Assembly: GCA_964468745.1 (NCBI GenBank)
Contig: CAYXVY010000201.1
Coordinates: 1 to 64,000 of the forward strand
DNA length: 64,000 nt
Origin: JACPRB01 sp964468745
Lineage (GTDB): Bacteria; Planctomycetota; MHYJ01; JACPRB01
Direction: 5' to 3'
Position 1 is the stretch's first letter. Each line of letters opens with the position of its first letter. Made by a program: the position numbers and the translations under genes. Below the pieces are notes generated by a model. That model saw only the letters and a program-made list of their open reading frames with translations, had not been told where the DNA came from and searched no databases. This document shows, one piece after another, positions 17,605 through 24,609 of the stretch.

Positions 17605-17748
17605 GTGGTTCGACTCGCGTGTTTGGAGGCGCTCGCTCACCACACTTCGACATCGGTCAGGATTCAGGGGGGCGCAGTGCTTTCGCAATCCTCATGTTTG
17701 CACTGAGCGAGGGACCCGCAGCTACGCTGCGGGACCGAGTCGAAGTGG
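17605..17748. repeat. structured dispersed repeat, copy 1 (upstream of GIY-YIG gene)
   Basis: Conserved blocks shared with the reverse complement of 21569-21675 are, in order: TTCGACTCG (within 17605-17617), CTCGCTCACCACACTTCG (17632-17649), GCACTGAGCG (17700-17709), a hairpin CCCGCAG/CTGCGGG (17715-17733) and GAGTCGAAGTGG (17737-17748). The hairpin sequence differs between copies but is paired in both. The ends are imperfect inverted repeats around TTCGACTCG. Confidence 0.65.
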
Positions 17749-17757
17749 TGGACCACT

Positions 17758-17772
17758 CTAGACGCTTTGAGA
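17758..17772. repeat. 15-bp direct repeat, right flank of GIY-YIG cassette
   Basis: CTAGACGCTTTGAGA matches the left copy at 17226-17240 with one mismatch. It ends 33 bp before the DUF5615 stop codon. Confidence 0.55.
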
Positions 17773-17805
17773 GCCGCGGTGCGGGAGTCGCGGGCGTAGG
17801 AGGGA

Positions 17806-18150
17806 TCAACGTAGCCTCAACACGGTCTCACGAACGATTGCAAATCGTCCCCGTAGTCTCTCGCCAGCAGCATCGATGGTCCTCTGCACCGCGCCTCGGA
17901 CTTGCATCGGTAGACTGTTGCGCAGCCGCAGCAGAAGGATTCCGGCATGAGGGAGCTTCTGCGCGAAGATCAATTCTCCGAAGTCCTTGTCCTCGGTAAT
18001 CAGGATGCGATCTTCAGCGTGCGCAATCGCCAGTATCTGCTCGTCCGATTGCCCGCGCGCCACGAGAGCGACGGATGTGGCGTCATGACCGAGGCTTTGA
18101 AGATGGACCGCAAGGCTGACGCCGAGGTTCTCGTCGACGAGGAACTTCAC
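17806..18150 (-). CDS. DUF5615 PIN-like toxin
   Basis: A 114-residue protein opening with MKFLVDENLGVSLAVHLQSLGHD and containing ITEDKDFGEL, the acidic positions that define the DUF5615 PIN-like fold (predicted ribonuclease). The ATG overlaps the stop of the DUF433 gene by 4 nt, the usual antitoxin-then-toxin arrangement. Toxicity is inferred from family and context. It is part of the accessory stretch downstream of ssrA. Confidence 0.85.
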   Translation of the reverse strand: MKFLVDENLGVSLAVHLQSLGHDATSVALVARGQSDEQILAIAHAEDRILITEDKDFGELIFAQKLPHAGILLLRLRNSLPMQVRGAVQRTIDAAGERLRGRFAIVRETVLRLR

Positions 18151-18392
18151 GCAGAGCGACTTTCGGGCAGAGGAATGATCTCCTCGTGTCCTGCCAGCCC
18201 TGCGGCATAGGCGAGACAGGCCCGAACGCCAGCGTCCGTCAGCTGAGGGTTTTCCTTCAGGAGTTCCCCGACCGACATGCCCTGCGCCAGGAGATCGAGG
18301 ACCCGCTGCACGGTGACGCGAGTACCACGCACGATGGGCTTACCGCCCATGACCTTCTGATTCACAACGATGCATTCCTCGGCAGGGCTCAT
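18147..18392 (-). CDS. DUF433 antitoxin
   Basis: An 81-residue protein with the DUF433 signature VMGGKPIVRGTRVTVQRVLDLLAQGMSV, a small winged-helix-like DNA-binding fold. It is encoded directly before DUF5615 with a 4-nt overlap. The ATG at 18392 is preferred to one at 18467 because homology starts a few residues later and a TACAGT -10 hexamer lies just upstream. It probably neutralises the neighbouring PIN-like protein and represses the operon. Confidence 0.85.
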   Translation of the reverse strand: MSPAEECIVVNQKVMGGKPIVRGTRVTVQRVLDLLAQGMSVGELLKENPQLTDAGVRACLAYAAGLAGHEEIIPLPESRSA

Positions 18393-18398
18393 GAATGA

Positions 18399-18404
18399 AC
18401 TGTA
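18399..18404 (-). promoter_or_regulatory. extended -10 box (TGTTACAGT) for the DUF433-DUF5615 operon
   Basis: On the minus strand TG-T-TACAGT, an extended -10, ends 6 nt before the DUF433 ATG. This predicts a leaderless toxin-antitoxin mRNA. Confidence 0.5.
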
Positions 18405-18450
18405 ACACTCGCTGATGACGCGTGCAAGGCGCGTCCCTGTGATCGACGGG

Positions 18451-20334
18451 TTATCGCCGCGACGCACGACCTAATCGCTCTTCGATGGCCGCAATGACTT
18501 CGACGAGAGACTCGAGCAGTCGGTCCTCTTGCGGGCCGCCCGCGACCTGCCGCAAGGCGACTTCCTTCGCCAGCAGCGTCGCGAGATACCGGAAGCGGCG
18601 CGCCGAATCGGCCGCCACAAGCAGGTAATCCGGATGTGAGCCGTTGAACTCCCACCGGCCGGCGCCGAGGCGCGATCGCCACCGGCCCGAGGGATCCTTC
18701 ACCTCGATCGGCTCTGGAATCCCAACGTCTTCTCGCTCCGGCGCCTCGATTTCTTGCGCCACCTCGATCCTTGCCTCACTTGTCGCCCGTCGCTCCGCCT
18801 GCCTCGCCTCGATATGGACGACCGCTTCACCAATCGCATCAGCGAGGTATGTCGCCTTCGCCCCTTTCGTGGCGAGTCGTCCCGGTCCCTCCATCCGCCA
18901 GACGAAGTCCACGCCGCTCCTGATCGCGCGCCCCGTGGCGTCGAGAGCGCGAGCGATGAGCGACTTCTCCGCCCTCACCGGAAGGCGGCATATGCCCGGC
19001 ACAATGCGAACGCTATCAAGCGGACCTGGCTCATAGATCTCGGGGGTATCCTGTTCGCCTGTCGGCACGGATTCGCGCGTAATCGCTCCCTCGACCGAGT
19101 CGCCCGACCCGGGTTCGCCATGCGGCGCCTGAACGGGGAAGAGCTCGTAGTGCGGCAGCCGGCGGTGGAATTCGCGAAAGACGTCCTTCAGTCTCTTGTG
19201 GAGCGCCCGGTCTGCCTCATGAGCGCGCGACTGCGAAAAGCGAGCCAGCCACTCGCTCACGCGCTCCCCGAGTGCGAGCATCGCGGCGGCGAAGACCTCG
19301 GCTTTCTCGTTCGGCACGATGCCGCGGCGCGTGCCGGGCGCAACGTCCAGGAACGGCGCATCCACGATGCCGGTCAGCCGCCCGCTCTGCCATGGTACAT
19401 GGCGCAAGTCGACGGCTTCGAGCAGCGTGAGATCGTTCGAAACGACCGTTCCCGCGCACGCGAGCGTGACTTGCCCCGGCCCGTGTTCCTCGGGCAGATA
19501 GTGAAGCTCGACACGGATCGGCAGATGGCCTTCGACCTGCCACTCCCGAACCTCCGTCAGCGGCACCCCTTGGAAGCGCTGCGGCCTCACGGGGAAGTCC
19601 TGCTGTGCGCGACCTCGTGCGAGGCGGTCGACGACGCGGAGGCGCACGTCGCGTTGAAGGAGCTGGCCACGCAGCTCGAAAGCGAGAAAGTCGGCGAGAC
19701 GGCGTCCCGACATCAACCGCTGCGCCGACGGATGAAGGTCTCGAATCACGACCTCCGTCCACGTCGGCTCCATCGTCTTCTGCCCACGCTCGGGTCCTAC
19801 AGAGCCGTCCGACTTTTCCTCTTCCAGCTGCAGCACCCATGTCTCCGATCCCTTCACCCGCGAGCGGATCGCGAGGTGGCGTCCGACGGACCAGAAGCCG
19901 AGCAGGCCGATGCCGTACTTGCCCTGCTGGAGCAGTTTGTAACGCTGCTCCGGCGTCAGACGCTGCTTGTAAGAGTGGCCGATGTGCGTGGCGATGTGGT
20001 TGAGCGCGTCGGGGCGCGCCATTTCCGGCAGAACACCCACACCGTTGTCGAATATCGAGAGGCCGATGCTGCCGTGGTGCCGGAGGCGTGTCACCGTGAC
20101 CTCGGTCGCGCCTGCGTCGAGCGAGTTTTGGATCAATTCCGCGACGGCCTTTTTCGGATCGTTCTGCGAGCGCGCAAGGAGCCGGATGAGATCGAACGGG
20201 TCCGCCGGCTTGAGCCGGACGCGGCGTGTCTCGCGCGGAAGCGTAGGGGCGGGCATGCGTGCATGATTGTCCCCTGTCGGATCGGGATGAAGCGTCTCAT
20301 CCGGCGCGACGGCATCGTCGGTCGAGTTCGACAC
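18451..20334 (-). CDS. GHKL (Hsp90/MutL-like) ATPase with Ig-like C-terminal region
   Basis: A 627-residue protein, GTG start. The ATPase domain (about 40-200) has ELIQNSLDAGATEV (N-box), FDNGVGVLP (G1) and GKYGIGLLGFW (G2), as in Hsp90, MutL and MORC proteins. A middle region includes LDVAPGTRRGIVPNEKAE. An Ig-like segment follows near 480-530 (VDFVWRMEGPGRLATKG). No signal peptide or membrane helix is seen. The upstream small ORF overlaps its start by 38 nt, and a sigma-region-2-like gene lies before that. The function is unknown. In an accessory island beside a toxin-antitoxin pair, a defence role is possible but unproven. Confidence 0.72.
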   Translation of the reverse strand: MSNSTDDAVAPDETLHPDPTGDNHARMPAPTLPRETRRVRLKPADPFDLIRLLARSQNDPKKAVAELIQNSLDAGATEVTVTRLRHHGSIGLSIFDNGVGVLPEMARPDALNHIATHIGHSYKQRLTPEQRYKLLQQGKYGIGLLGFWSVGRHLAIRSRVKGSETWVLQLEEEKSDGSVGPERGQKTMEPTWTEVVIRDLHPSAQRLMSGRRLADFLAFELRGQLLQRDVRLRVVDRLARGRAQQDFPVRPQRFQGVPLTEVREWQVEGHLPIRVELHYLPEEHGPGQVTLACAGTVVSNDLTLLEAVDLRHVPWQSGRLTGIVDAPFLDVAPGTRRGIVPNEKAEVFAAAMLALGERVSEWLARFSQSRAHEADRALHKRLKDVFREFHRRLPHYELFPVQAPHGEPGSGDSVEGAITRESVPTGEQDTPEIYEPGPLDSVRIVPGICRLPVRAEKSLIARALDATGRAIRSGVDFVWRMEGPGRLATKGAKATYLADAIGEAVVHIEARQAERRATSEARIEVAQEIEAPEREDVGIPEPIEVKDPSGRWRSRLGAGRWEFNGSHPDYLLVAADSARRFRYLATLLAKEVALRQVAGGPQEDRLLESLVEVIAAIEERLGRASRR

Positions 20335-20527
20335 GGAATTGAACCTCCTTCAAGTGGTGCGGATCCAAGGACCAATGCAAACCCAGGCGTTCGGCGATCT
20401 CCTTGGCGATCAACTCTCGCGTATCGATCGGCCGTGCGTCGTCAGCTCGGATGACGCGACGCCGGACAGCATGACGCTGCCTTCGTCTGTGCGTAATGGA
20501 AGGCTCCTTGAACTGAATGGAGAGTGC
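20297..20527 (-). CDS. small ORF continuing in frame after a TGA, start uncertain
   Basis: Directly after the TGA that ends the sigma-like gene, the same frame stays open for 77 codons up to a stop at 20297. The translation looks protein-like, with an amphipathic stretch RELIAKEIAERLGLHWSLD followed by PHHLKEVQFRVEL. No ATG or GTG is available near its beginning; ATT at 20518 or TTG at 20413 would be needed. It is either a separate small protein with a rare start or the C-terminal part of the upstream protein separated by a nonsense mutation, sequence error or readthrough. It overlaps the ATPase gene start by 38 nt. Confidence 0.4.
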   Translation of the reverse strand, partial: ALSIQFKEPSITHRRRQRHAVRRRVIRADDARPIDTRELIAKEIAERLGLHWSLDPHHLKEVQFRVELDRRCRRAG

Positions 20528-20860
20528 TCAAGCGGCGGAACGCAACTTCACGCGGTCCAGGGGGCTCGGGCTGCCGAGCACGACTTCGTCGAGCGAGACT
20601 TCGCGTCGCAGACGCTTCAGCTTCCCGGCCCCATAGCCTTCGTGGACCGCGCAGGCGGCGAGATAGGCGCGCCAGTTTCCGATGGGGCCAAACGGCGCAC
20701 CGCTCTGGATCTGCTGCAACACTCGGAGGATCGCTTCCTGCAGCCAATCTTCGGCGTCGTGTCTTCCAGCGCGTGTCCGATAGCGGATGAACGACACCAT
20801 GACGGACCATTCATCGCGAGCCGTGTTCTGTAGCGCTTCGATCGCGGCGGTATCCGGCAT
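20528..20860 (-). CDS. sigma-70 region 2-like protein lacking region 4
   Basis: A 110-residue protein. The segment FIRYRTRAGRHDAEDWLQE followed by AILRVLQQI matches the helices of ECF sigma region 2, and NWRAYLAACAVHEGYG follows the same pattern. A linker (REVSLDEVV) comes next and the frame then stops, so no region 4 helix-turn-helix is present. GGAGGGG precedes the ATG. It may be a truncated sigma factor or a small regulator. Its context (an unusual ATPase downstream) and the open frame after the stop make it noteworthy. Confidence 0.6.
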   Translation of the reverse strand: MPDTAAIEALQNTARDEWSVMVSFIRYRTRAGRHDAEDWLQEAILRVLQQIQSGAPFGPIGNWRAYLAACAVHEGYGAGKLKRLRREVSLDEVVLGSPSPLDRVKLRSAA

Positions 20861-21204
20861 ATCCCCTCCGGGCAGGGCATCTCTGGGAAAAGTGCTCGGC
20901 GGGGCTGATCGAGCGTGGGCGGGTCAGCGTGGGTCCGTCGAGCCACACTGAGGCTGTACGCTTGTACGTTGGAATCCGACTCCCGTCACCAACGATTGTG
21001 CGGCACCTTCAGAGGCGGTCGTTCCGCGCGATCGATGTCAACTTCCTGGCGTGGCGTTCGCGAAATTCCGCGAACCATTCGAGTGAACCACGATGGCGAT
21101 ACGCCGCGTTTCGAGACCAACGGATGGGTTCGTGCGTTGCGGAGGCGTCCCGATGCTTCCGATTGGCACGCAGTCGCTTGCCGCAGGTTCAATACGAGGA
21201 AGGG
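20861..21204. other. 344-bp stretch without a recognisable gene
   Basis: This lies between the sigma-like gene and the 3' end of ssrA. The only signal seen is a Shine-Dalgarno sequence (GGAGGGG) next to 20861. No tRNA, integrase remnant or copy of the ssrA 3' end was found by eye. Open frames here read across the tmRNA and look spurious. Confidence 0.5.
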
Positions 21205-21570
21205 TGGTGGACCCGGGGAGAATCGAACTCCCGTCCCAAGGTGAATCAACGGGGGCGTCTACGCGCGTAGTCCGCGGTTTATCTCGTCCGCTGGACGCCC
21301 ACGGACGGGCTTCCAGCGGACCTTCCGGCTGTGAACCGTTCACCTAGACGCCCCGCCAGACGAGCGTTTCGGCATAGCCCACCTTTAGCGTCGATCGTGA
21401 CCCACGGCTTGCGCCATGGCAGGCATGGTCACGAGGACGTCACGGACTAAGCCGCGAGAGCGTAATGCGGTTCAGCATTTGAAGTTGTGCTCGATGTTTA
21501 GCGAGGCCCACGAGCGTCCTCGGCGCGCAGCCTTCCATCTCCTCGACCCGGTCGATACCAGTTCGGGCCC
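21205..21570 (-). ncRNA. ssrA: transfer-messenger RNA (tmRNA)
   Basis: A 366-nt tmRNA. The 5' end GGGCCCG (21570-21564) pairs with CGGGTCC before the encoded CCA (ending at 21205). The T-arm is GGGAG-TTCGATT-CTCCC. The mRNA-like part ends GCTCTCGCGGCTTAG, encoding A-L-A-A-stop. Read back in frame, the tag is at least AEPHYALAA (codons 21476-21447); the exact resume codon cannot be fixed without alignment. tmRNA rescues stalled ribosomes with SmpB, which is encoded just upstream. Short A-E-x-x-x-x-L-A-A tags fit the Planctomycetes as I recall them. A dispersed repeat abuts the 5' end, so the promoter may lie inside that repeat. Confidence 0.9.
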
Positions 21571-21675
21571 ACTTCGACTTCGCGGCGCTGTGCGCCGCTT
21601 CGCTCAGTGCGAGCACGCCTTCGCCGCGAAGGCGAAGTGTGGTGAGCGAGGCGCGCAGCGCCGAGTCGAATCCAC
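21569..21675. repeat. structured dispersed repeat, copy 2 (orphan, abuts ssrA 5' end)
   Basis: This is the inverse-orientation copy of the repeat at 17605-17748. Its blocks are CCACTTCGACT (21569-21579), a hairpin GCGGCG/CGCCGC (21582-21598), CGCTCAGTGC (21601-21610), CGAAGTGTGGTGAGCGAG (21633-21650) and CGAGTCGAATCCAC (21662-21675). There is no nuclease gene beside it. It occupies most of the smpB-ssrA gap and touches the first nucleotides of ssrA. Confidence 0.65.
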
Positions 21676-21734
21676 CGCTTTCCAAAGATCACTTAATAAG
21701 ACTGCCGACGCCGTTCATCCTAACAGAATCCCTG

Positions 21735-22208
21735 TCACCGGCGCATCGTCCGACGCCGCAAGTCCCGATCGCTTTCGCGCTTCTTGATCGAATCGCGCTT
21801 GTCCCACGTCTGCTTGCCGCGCGCGAGGCCGACCTCCAGCTTCGCGAGGCCGCCCTTGAAGTACAACGCGAGAGGCACGAGGGTGAATCCCTTCTCCCGC
21901 AGCTGGTGCGCCAGCTTGTCGATCTGGCGCCGCTTCAGCAGCAGCTTGCGCGACCGCTTCGGCTCGTGATTGAGCGGCCCCGCATTGGCGTACAGGGCGA
22001 TGTCCATTCCGACAATGAACGCCTCGCCGTTCCGGATCTTCCCCCACGCCTCGTGAATGCTCACGCGACCGTTGCGGATCGACTTCACTTCCGATCCTGC
22101 GAGCACGAGCCCCGCCTCGACCTTCTCGATAATCTCGTACTCGAACCAGGCCCTGCGGTTCTTCTGGACCATCTTGATCTCGCCGTCGTCGGCGCTTTTC
22201 GGACTCAC
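21735..22208 (-). CDS. smpB: SsrA-binding protein SmpB
   Basis: A 157-residue protein, the usual SmpB length. It contains RRAWFEYEIIEKVEAGLVL, GSEVKSIR, the NHEP motif (GPLNHEPKRSRKLLL) and LVPLALYFKGGLAKLEVGLA, with a basic C-terminal tail KKRESDRDLRR. It binds tmRNA and delivers it to stalled ribosomes. The gene lies immediately upstream of ssrA on the same strand. Confidence 0.97.
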   Translation of the reverse strand: MSPKSADDGEIKMVQKNRRAWFEYEIIEKVEAGLVLAGSEVKSIRNGRVSIHEAWGKIRNGEAFIVGMDIALYANAGPLNHEPKRSRKLLLKRRQIDKLAHQLREKGFTLVPLALYFKGGLAKLEVGLARGKQTWDKRDSIKKRESDRDLRRRTMRR

Positions 22209-22247
22209 GGCGCCATTCTACGTCGCGATTTGAGATTTGCGATTTGC

Positions 22248-22253
22248 TATCAT
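22248..22253 (+). promoter_or_regulatory. -10 box (TATCAT) for the SPFH gene pair
   Basis: TATCAT ends 10 nt before the ATG at 22264 in the short gap divergent from smpB. An imperfect ATTTG repeat lies just upstream. Confidence 0.45.
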
Positions 22254-22263
22254 CGCAGTTCCC

Positions 22264-22938
22264 ATGATGCTCGAAATCTTCCAGGCCGTGACCGGCATCT
22301 TCGTCGTCGTGTACGACGGCCAGCATGCCCTCAAGTTCACCCTTGGCCGGGCGCAGCAGGTCGTCGGCCCCGGCATCCATTTCAAGTGGCCGATCATCCA
22401 GAAGTACAAGGTCAAGGAGACGAAGCACACGACGCTCGACCTCGACCCGCAGGTCATCCAGCTCAAGGACGACCTCGTCTATGAGGTCGACGCGAAAGTC
22501 GTGTACCAGATCGTGGACCTCCGCAAGGCGATGATCGAAGTGGACGACCTGGTCGCGGGCCTGCGCAACAGGGTTGCCATGTCCGTGCAACGCGTCGTCA
22601 AGGCGCAGGACCGGCAGTCGATCGGCGACGTCGTGTCGCTGATCGCGCAGGTGCGGCAGGAACTGCGCCCCATCGAGGAGCAGTGGGGCGTCACGATCCA
22701 CGAGTTCGGCTTCTCGAACCTGTCGCCGTCACCGGCAACGCTCGAAGTCACGCAGCTGCGGCTGCTCTCGGAGGAGAAGCTGCGCCTCTATCGACAGTTC
22801 CTCGACCAGAGCGGTCTGACGCGCGAGGCGGCCGTCGCTCTCATTGCGGGGGCCGTCGTGACCGTGCCGAAAATCGACGGCGGACCGCCGCCTCCTCCGC
22901 CTCCGGCGCCTCCGAAGCCGGACGAGGAAGGTGCGTAG
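22264..22938 (+). CDS. SPFH/band-7 domain protein, paralogue 1
   Basis: A 224-residue protein. VYDGQHALKFTLGRAQQVVGPGIHFKWP is the start of an SPFH (stomatin/prohibitin) domain, which continues to about residue 150. A helical segment and a proline-rich tail (GGPPPPPPPAPPKP) follow. The N-terminal hydrophobic segment is short. Members form membrane-associated rings that organise lipid domains or proteases. Its stop is followed at once by the GTG of a second SPFH gene, so the two products probably assemble together. The start at 22264 is used because TATCAT lies 10 nt upstream; an ATG at 22237 would overlap the promoter. Confidence 0.83.
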   Translation: MMLEIFQAVTGIFVVVYDGQHALKFTLGRAQQVVGPGIHFKWPIIQKYKVKETKHTTLDLDPQVIQLKDDLVYEVDAKVVYQIVDLRKAMIEVDDLVAGLRNRVAMSVQRVVKAQDRQSIGDVVSLIAQVRQELRPIEEQWGVTIHEFGFSNLSPSPATLEVTQLRLLSEEKLRLYRQFLDQSGLTREAAVALIAGAVVTVPKIDGGPPPPPPPAPPKPDEEGA

Positions 22939-23931
22939 GTGGAGTACGCGCGGCGCGCGCTCCGCGCGATCGTCGAGTGGGCGATGCGTCATCCGACGGA
23001 GGCGATCCTTCTCGTCATCTTCATCGCGCGCCTCTTCGCCACGACGGTGCAGAGCGGCTGGGTGGGCGTCCTCTTCCGTTTCGGTCGCGCGCGACGCGTC
23101 ATCGAGCCCGGCTTCCGCTGGCTCATTCCGGGCCTTGAGCACGTCCGGAAGATCCACTCGAAGGCGATCACGCAGGTGCTGCCGGCGCAGCGCATCGCCA
23201 TCGCGGACGGCCTCGTCTACGACGTCGGCGCGAGTCTCGTGTACCGGGTGCGCGATCCGATGAAGGCGATGATCGAAATCGACGACGTGACGGCAGGGTG
23301 CGCGACGGCCGGCGCACTTGCGGTGTGGGACGTGCTTCGCGAGCGTCGCCACGATGAGCTTCGCGACCGCGAACTGCTCGACGAAGCGCTCACACGCAAC
23401 GTGCGCGCACGAATCGCGATTTGGGGACTCGATGTCGATCGCGCCGGTTTTACGACCATCGCGCCCACGGCCAAGACGATTCGCCTGACCCAGCTGGAGC
23501 CGCTTGTCTTCGAGCGCGCGCTGGCGATGGGGGCGTTGACGGCAGGCGGCCTCTCGACGGTCGAGGCGCTCTTGCTGCTTGGCTCCGACCGCAAGATCAC
23601 CTCGCACGCGCACGCGCGGTATCGCGATCGCGCCCTCCGCCGTCCGCCGCCGACGATCGCCGCGCGACGGATTGCCGAGAAGCTCTCGGAGGAGGAAGCG
23701 GCGTTCGTCGAGGAGGAGATCGACGCGCTGCTCAGCGACGAGTTCATGGTCACCACCGCGGCGGAGGAGGCGCTCGAGAAGCGCGGCCGCGTGATCGTCG
23801 CGCGGCTTCGGGAACGGTTGCGCCGCGTCGGCGATCTCGAGGCCGCGGTGAGGGCCGAGGAACTGATCAAGCGCATCGAGAAGGCCGAAAAGCAAAAGGA
23901 AACCGAGCAGGCTGAGGAAGAGACGGAGTGA
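22939..23931 (+). CDS. SPFH/band-7 domain protein, paralogue 2
   Basis: A 330-residue protein with a clear N-terminal membrane helix (about 20-36) and an SPFH domain similar to its neighbour: GVLFRFGRARRVIEPGFRWLIPG, then DGLVYDVGASLVYRVRDPMKAMIEIDDV. A long charged C-terminal coiled-coil region follows (EKLSEEEAAFVEEEIDAL to EQAEEETE). GTG start with zero gap to the upstream gene. It probably hetero-oligomerises with paralogue 1 at the membrane, by analogy with HflKC-type pairs. No protease gene is adjacent. Confidence 0.83.
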   Translation: MEYARRALRAIVEWAMRHPTEAILLVIFIARLFATTVQSGWVGVLFRFGRARRVIEPGFRWLIPGLEHVRKIHSKAITQVLPAQRIAIADGLVYDVGASLVYRVRDPMKAMIEIDDVTAGCATAGALAVWDVLRERRHDELRDRELLDEALTRNVRARIAIWGLDVDRAGFTTIAPTAKTIRLTQLEPLVFERALAMGALTAGGLSTVEALLLLGSDRKITSHAHARYRDRALRRPPPTIAARRIAEKLSEEEAAFVEEEIDALLSDEFMVTTAAEEALEKRGRVIVARLRERLRRVGDLEAAVRAEELIKRIEKAEKQKETEQAEEETE

Positions 23932-24605
23932 TGCGCTGCTGGTACGTCTATCTGGCGCGCTGCGCAGACGGCACCCTGTACACCGGCGTCACGACGGATC
24001 TTGCGCGCCGAATGGCGCAGCACTGCGACGGCACCGGCGCCAAGTACACGCGGAGCCGCGGCGGCGCGAGGCTCGTGTCGTGGGAGGCGCACGCGACGAA
24101 AGGGCGGGCGCTCTCGCGCGAAATCGCGGTGAAGCGGTTGACGCGGGCGCGCAAGCTGGAGATCCCGCGCGTCGAGGGAATCCGGCCTGCGGCCCCCGCG
24201 GACATGACGTTCATCAGGCGCACCATCGCGACCATCGGCATGGACGACGAGCGGATGTCGCACGAGCAGTACGTGATCGTCGGAGCGCGCCACGGCTTCG
24301 CGCGCATCAAGCCGTACGCGAAGTGTTTCGAGCTGGGAAGTGTCGTGGTGCTGCCGTGCTACCGGCGGCGCGGGGTCGGCGCATCCTTGGTGCGTTTTCT
24401 GGTCGCGCGCTTTCCGTCCCGCCGCATCTGGCTGACGACGGCAAGCCCAGAGTACTTCGAGAAGCTGGGGTTCCGGCGGGGAAGGCCGCCGGCGGAGCTG
24501 CGCGCGAAGCTCTCGAAGCTGGCCCGGGTGCATGGCCGGCGGGACATCGTGCCGATGGCCTGCGCACGGCCGCAACGCCCGGCGCTAAGTCCTGCCGATA
24601 AATAG
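23931..24605 (+). CDS. GIY-YIG (YhbQ-like) / GNAT acetyltransferase fusion
   Basis: A 224-residue two-domain protein. Residues 1-80 form a YhbQ/UPF0213-type GIY-YIG domain (WYVYLARCADGTLYTGVTT; RALSREIAVKRLTRARKLEI). Residues about 85-200 form a GNAT fold with the acetyl-CoA-binding motif LPCYRRRGVGASLV and the typical YFEKLGF near the end. In E. coli the separate genes yhbQ (GIY-YIG) and yhbS (GNAT) are neighbours, so the fusion supports a shared function. The substrate is unknown. The start overlaps the SPFH stop (TGATG), so it is in the same operon. Confidence 0.8.
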   Translation: MRCWYVYLARCADGTLYTGVTTDLARRMAQHCDGTGAKYTRSRGGARLVSWEAHATKGRALSREIAVKRLTRARKLEIPRVEGIRPAAPADMTFIRRTIATIGMDDERMSHEQYVIVGARHGFARIKPYAKCFELGSVVVLPCYRRRGVGASLVRFLVARFPSRRIWLTTASPEYFEKLGFRRGRPPAELRAKLSKLARVHGRRDIVPMACARPQRPALSPADK

Positions 24606-24609
24606 GGGA

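Noticed and set aside
17540..17688. N-terminal extension of the GIY-YIG protein from ATG 17688
   Set aside because: The extension overlaps the dispersed repeat and has no domain character. A GTG at 17536 starts right at the domain.
20528..20530. TGA as a selenocysteine codon in the sigma-like ORF
   Set aside because: No SECIS-like hairpin is seen after it and no selenoprotein family matches; a rare start or sequence error is simpler.
20861..21205. Attachment-site duplication of the ssrA 3' end
   Set aside because: No second copy of the T-arm/CCA sequence was found by eye in the window, and there is no integrase gene.
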